From: Agrobacterium pusense
Lineage (GTDB): Bacteria; Pseudomonadota; Alphaproteobacteria; Rhizobiales; Rhizobiaceae
Length of the DNA: 64,000 bases
Assembly (NCBI RefSeq): GCF_900102105.1
Contig: NZ_FNBB01000005.1
Location: 1 to 64,000, forward strand
Direction of reading: 5' to 3'
Every line of letters starts with the position of its first letter. Positions within the stretch are counted from its first letter, which is position 1. The notes beneath the pieces are model-generated. The model worked only from the letters and a program-made list of their open reading frames with translations. It ran no database searches and had not been told where the DNA came from. Positions 62,125 through 64,000 of the stretch are shown here, one piece after another. Position numbers and translations under genes: made by a program.

Positions 62125-62819
62125 GGTTTTTGCTCCCCTGCCAGCCGATAACCGATGCTGCGCACCGAGACGAGATAACCGCAGGCGCCATGGTCCGTCA
62201 GTTTTTTGCGCAGATTGGCAATGTGTGTGTCGATGGTGCGCGCCAGCGCATCGCTTTCCGGCAGGCAGGCGTCAAGAATATCGGCACGCTGAAAGGCGTG
62301 GGTGGGACGACGCGCCATATGGGCGAGGATCCTGAACTCGCTCAGCGTGAGCGGCAGAACGGCCCGCTGACCGTCGTTGCAGACGGCTGCGACATAGGCT
62401 TCGGTGTCTACCTCAATGGGCCCGAAGCGTAAAACCCCGCCAGAGCCCGGTTGCCGCGTGCGTTTCAGCACGGCATTCACCCGCGCGATCAATTCATGCG
62501 GATTGAAAGGTTTGACGATGTAGTCGTCAGCGCCGAGGCGAAGGCCCGTCAGCTTGTCCATGTCCTCGGCGAGAGATGTGACCATGATGACAGGCGTCTC
62601 CCGTTCCCGCCGGATGCGGTTCAAAACCTCGATGCCGTCGAATTTCGGCAGGCGAATGTCGAGGAGAACCAGATCAGGTCTCAACATGGAGAAATGGGTC
62701 AGCGCCGTTTCTCCGTCGCTGGCTCTGACGGTTCTGTATCCTTCGCGAACGAGATAGGCGTCCAGGATCTGAATAATATCGGGGTCGTCTTCGACGATTA
62801 GAATTAGTCCTTTGTCCAT
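62121..62819 (-). CDS. OmpR-family response regulator (BaeR-like)
   Basis: A 232-residue regulator from ATG 62819. The receiver domain (ILIVEDDPDIIQILDAYL, phosphoacceptor Asp in DLVLLDIRLP, Lys in DDYIVKPFNP) is joined to an OmpR winged helix (ALARTIDTHIANLRKKL). A longer in-frame start exists but its extra 82 residues are not receiver-like. Divergent from the PAP2 phosphatase gene, which is a possible target; the efflux pump at 59438 is another. Both are inferences from position. Confidence 0.93.
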   Translation of the reverse strand: MDKGLILIVEDDPDIIQILDAYLVREGYRTVRASDGETALTHFSMLRPDLVLLDIRLPKFDGIEVLNRIRRERETPVIMVTSLAEDMDKLTGLRLGADDYIVKPFNPHELIARVNAVLKRTRQPGSGGVLRFGPIEVDTEAYVAAVCNDGQRAVLPLTLSEFRILAHMARRPTHAFQRADILDACLPESDALARTIDTHIANLRKKLTDHGACGYLVSVRSIGYRLAGEQKP

Positions 62820-62991
62820 ACTCAATCCGCAAATGTACTGGTGTCGGCCGTGGCAGCGCCGGGACGCTAAGCGGATGCGGAACATCGGGCAAGAGCCGCT
62901 GTGCCCGAATGGATGCCACCGGCACTCCTTTCCATACGCTCTTGTGTCTTTCTCCGCAGAGCCTTGACATTTCTGCGGGAGAGAACTGGCC

Positions 62992-63828
62992 ATGCACCAG
63001 TCTCTCACCCATAAAACCCACCCCAAAAAGCGGCGTTTGACCCAACGGTCGAAATTTCGTGTCAACTTTATTTCTGTCGTTCGTCAGGCATTTGCGCGTG
63101 CCTCCGGCAGTCCCTTTGTGCTGGCTCTTCTGGTCGCCCTTGCGATGATGATTGTCTTTACGATCAGGCCGGATATCGATCTTGAAGTAAGCCGGCAATT
63201 CTGGGCGGAAGGTTTCACACTCGGCGAGGACGAGTTCCTGATTTCCGTTCGCGATCTGAACCGCAGGCTTCCCTGGGTCTTGCTGTCCGGACTTGTGTGC
63301 ATGCTTGTCGTAATGCCCTTCTCGCGCGGCTTGCCACGGCTTTTTCCACCACACAGGCTGCTGCTTATTATCGTCTTTTTTGCTCTGGGACCGGGCGCTG
63401 CGGTGCATGCCCTGAAAAACCTGTTCGGCAGGGCAAGGCCGCGGCATCTCGCAGAGTTCGGGGGAGAGCTGGTTTTTACACCGGTTCTTTCCCTCGGTGG
63501 CAGCTGCACCCGAAACTGCTCTTTTCCTTCCGGTGAAAGCGCTTCCGCAATCGCCCTTCTGGCCTTCATCATTCTCCTGCCAGGGAAATTTCGCCTGATC
63601 GGCACCGCGATATTGACGCCGTTCATCGTGATTTTCTCCCTGAACAGGGTGGCGATGGGAGCTCATTTCCTCTCGGATGTCCTGATTGCATGGCCTTTGA
63701 TGTTTGCGGTATTTCTACTGCTCCATCGGCCGTTCATCAACAATCGGCGTGCGATCGACGCGACTTTTTCGCGCAAGAGCGATGGTGCGCGGCGCTCCGC
63801 CGAAACAAGACCGTTTGCCGAACAATAA
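62992..63828 (+). CDS. PAP2-family membrane phosphatase
   Basis: A 278-residue inner-membrane phosphatase with about six helices. The three acid-phosphatase motifs are KNLFGRARPRHL, CSFPSGESASAIA and NRVAMGAHFLSDV. Motif 2 has Glu where soluble PAP2 enzymes have His (PSGE rather than PSGH). Relatives remove phosphate from lipid A (LpxE/LpxF) or undecaprenyl/phosphatidylglycerol phosphates. GGGAGAGAAC precedes ATG 62992. Divergent from the two-component genes. Confidence 0.88.
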   Translation: MHQSLTHKTHPKKRRLTQRSKFRVNFISVVRQAFARASGSPFVLALLVALAMMIVFTIRPDIDLEVSRQFWAEGFTLGEDEFLISVRDLNRRLPWVLLSGLVCMLVVMPFSRGLPRLFPPHRLLLIIVFFALGPGAAVHALKNLFGRARPRHLAEFGGELVFTPVLSLGGSCTRNCSFPSGESASAIALLAFIILLPGKFRLIGTAILTPFIVIFSLNRVAMGAHFLSDVLIAWPLMFAVFLLLHRPFINNRRAIDATFSRKSDGARRSAETRPFAEQ

Positions 63829-63861
63829 CGCCCGTCGGGCATCCGACCGCTAATATCAAAA

Positions 63862-63886
63862 GGGCAGCGGAAACCGCTGCCCCTTC
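63862..63886. terminator. Terminator between convergent PAP2 and CusF-like genes
   Basis: A perfect nine-base stem (GGGCAGCGG / CCGCTGCCC) with an AAA loop, followed by CTTCCGTTTCTT on the plus strand and by TTTTGATATTAG on the minus strand. It can serve both flanking genes. Confidence 0.7.
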
Positions 63887-63914
63887 CGTTTCTTCTGCGC
63901 AGATGATGGCAGCC

Positions 63915-64000
63915 TTATTTCACCTTTGCGACGACAAGCTTGCCGTCGGCGCGTTCGGCGATGAACTCGATATTGGCGCCTTCCTTGAGCTTGCCGAGCA
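63915..64000 (-). CDS. CusF-like periplasmic copper-binding protein (partial, C-terminus)
   Basis: Only the last 28 codons lie in the window. They read LGKLKEGANIEFIAERADGK then LVVAKVK and stop, which matches the end of the CusF OB-fold (usually LKEGQKVEF...DGKYVV). CusF binds Cu(I)/Ag(I) in the periplasm and hands it to a CusCBA pump. The copper-binding residues themselves are outside the window, so metal specificity cannot be checked. Confidence 0.55.
   Translation of the reverse strand, partial: LGKLKEGANIEFIAERADGKLVVAKVK

Noticed and set aside
1-64000. CRISPR arrays, tRNA or rRNA genes, insertion sequences, phage genes
   Set aside because: I saw no regularly spaced repeats, no tRNA-like cloverleaf ends, no rRNA sequence and no transposase or integrase.

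Overview
The window reads as an alphaproteobacterial, very probably rhizobial (Agrobacterium/Rhizobium/Sinorhizobium group) accessory-type replicon region. It is GC-rich and packed with ABC importers, catabolic clusters and single-cluster regulators (IclR, LacI, MocR, AsnC, TetR, LysR x2, one two-component system). It holds a BgsBA-type beta-glucan synthase pair and an Ehu/Eut/Doe ectoine catabolic cluster, both best known from rhizobia. I see no rRNA, tRNA, CRISPR, insertion sequence, prophage or replication gene.

Layout. 1-4.2 kb (minus): oppABCD oligopeptide importer, cut at the left edge inside oppD. 4.7-11.5 kb: a GGDEF-EAL protein and a Cache-HAMP sensor without output domain (plus), converging on a BgsB/BgsA-like exopolysaccharide synthase pair (minus). 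11.8-13.8 kb: DUF808 membrane protein and CorA. 14.0-17.8 kb (plus): FAD/NAD(P)-binding enzyme, MOSC protein, a small secreted-protein gene that appears frameshifted, a 63-residue membrane protein and an unknown membrane protein. 18.1-30.6 kb: a tandem double-IclR regulator divergent from a peptide/opine-type importer (binding protein, two permeases, fused double ATPase) followed by an M81 protein, two M20 hydrolases and an amidase. 31.4-35.9 kb: LacI regulator divergent from two sugar isomerase-like TIM barrels and a Gfo/Idh/MocA dehydrogenase.

36.1-48.6 kb is an ectoine/hydroxyectoine utilisation locus: ehuABCD uptake, doeA and doeB ring opening and deacetylation, doeD and doeC conversion of diaminobutyrate to aspartate, eutB/eutC for hydroxyectoine, and the regulators EnuR and an AsnC protein. 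No eutA is seen. 48.9-49.9 kb: TetR and SRPBCC pair with a long palindromic operator. 50.1-57.5 kb: LysR divergent from a cluster with a ring-cleaving VOC dioxygenase, cysteine hydrolase, XapX protein, Tat-exported amidohydrolase, DoxX protein and MFS exporter, resembling in part the MhqO/MhqP quinone-detoxification pairing. 57.6-61.0 kb: P5C-reductase-like protein, LysR and a divergent 14-helix MFS pump. 61.0-62.8 kb: two-component system; then a PAP2 phosphatase and the end of a CusF-like copper-binding protein at the right edge.

Cross-cutting signals: all three ABC importers carry a perfect inverted repeat just downstream of the binding-protein gene and before the first permease; several regulators have clear palindromes by their promoters; and one consensus sigma70-type promoter (TTGACA-16-TATAAT) lies about 360 bases ahead of the peptide-importer operon.
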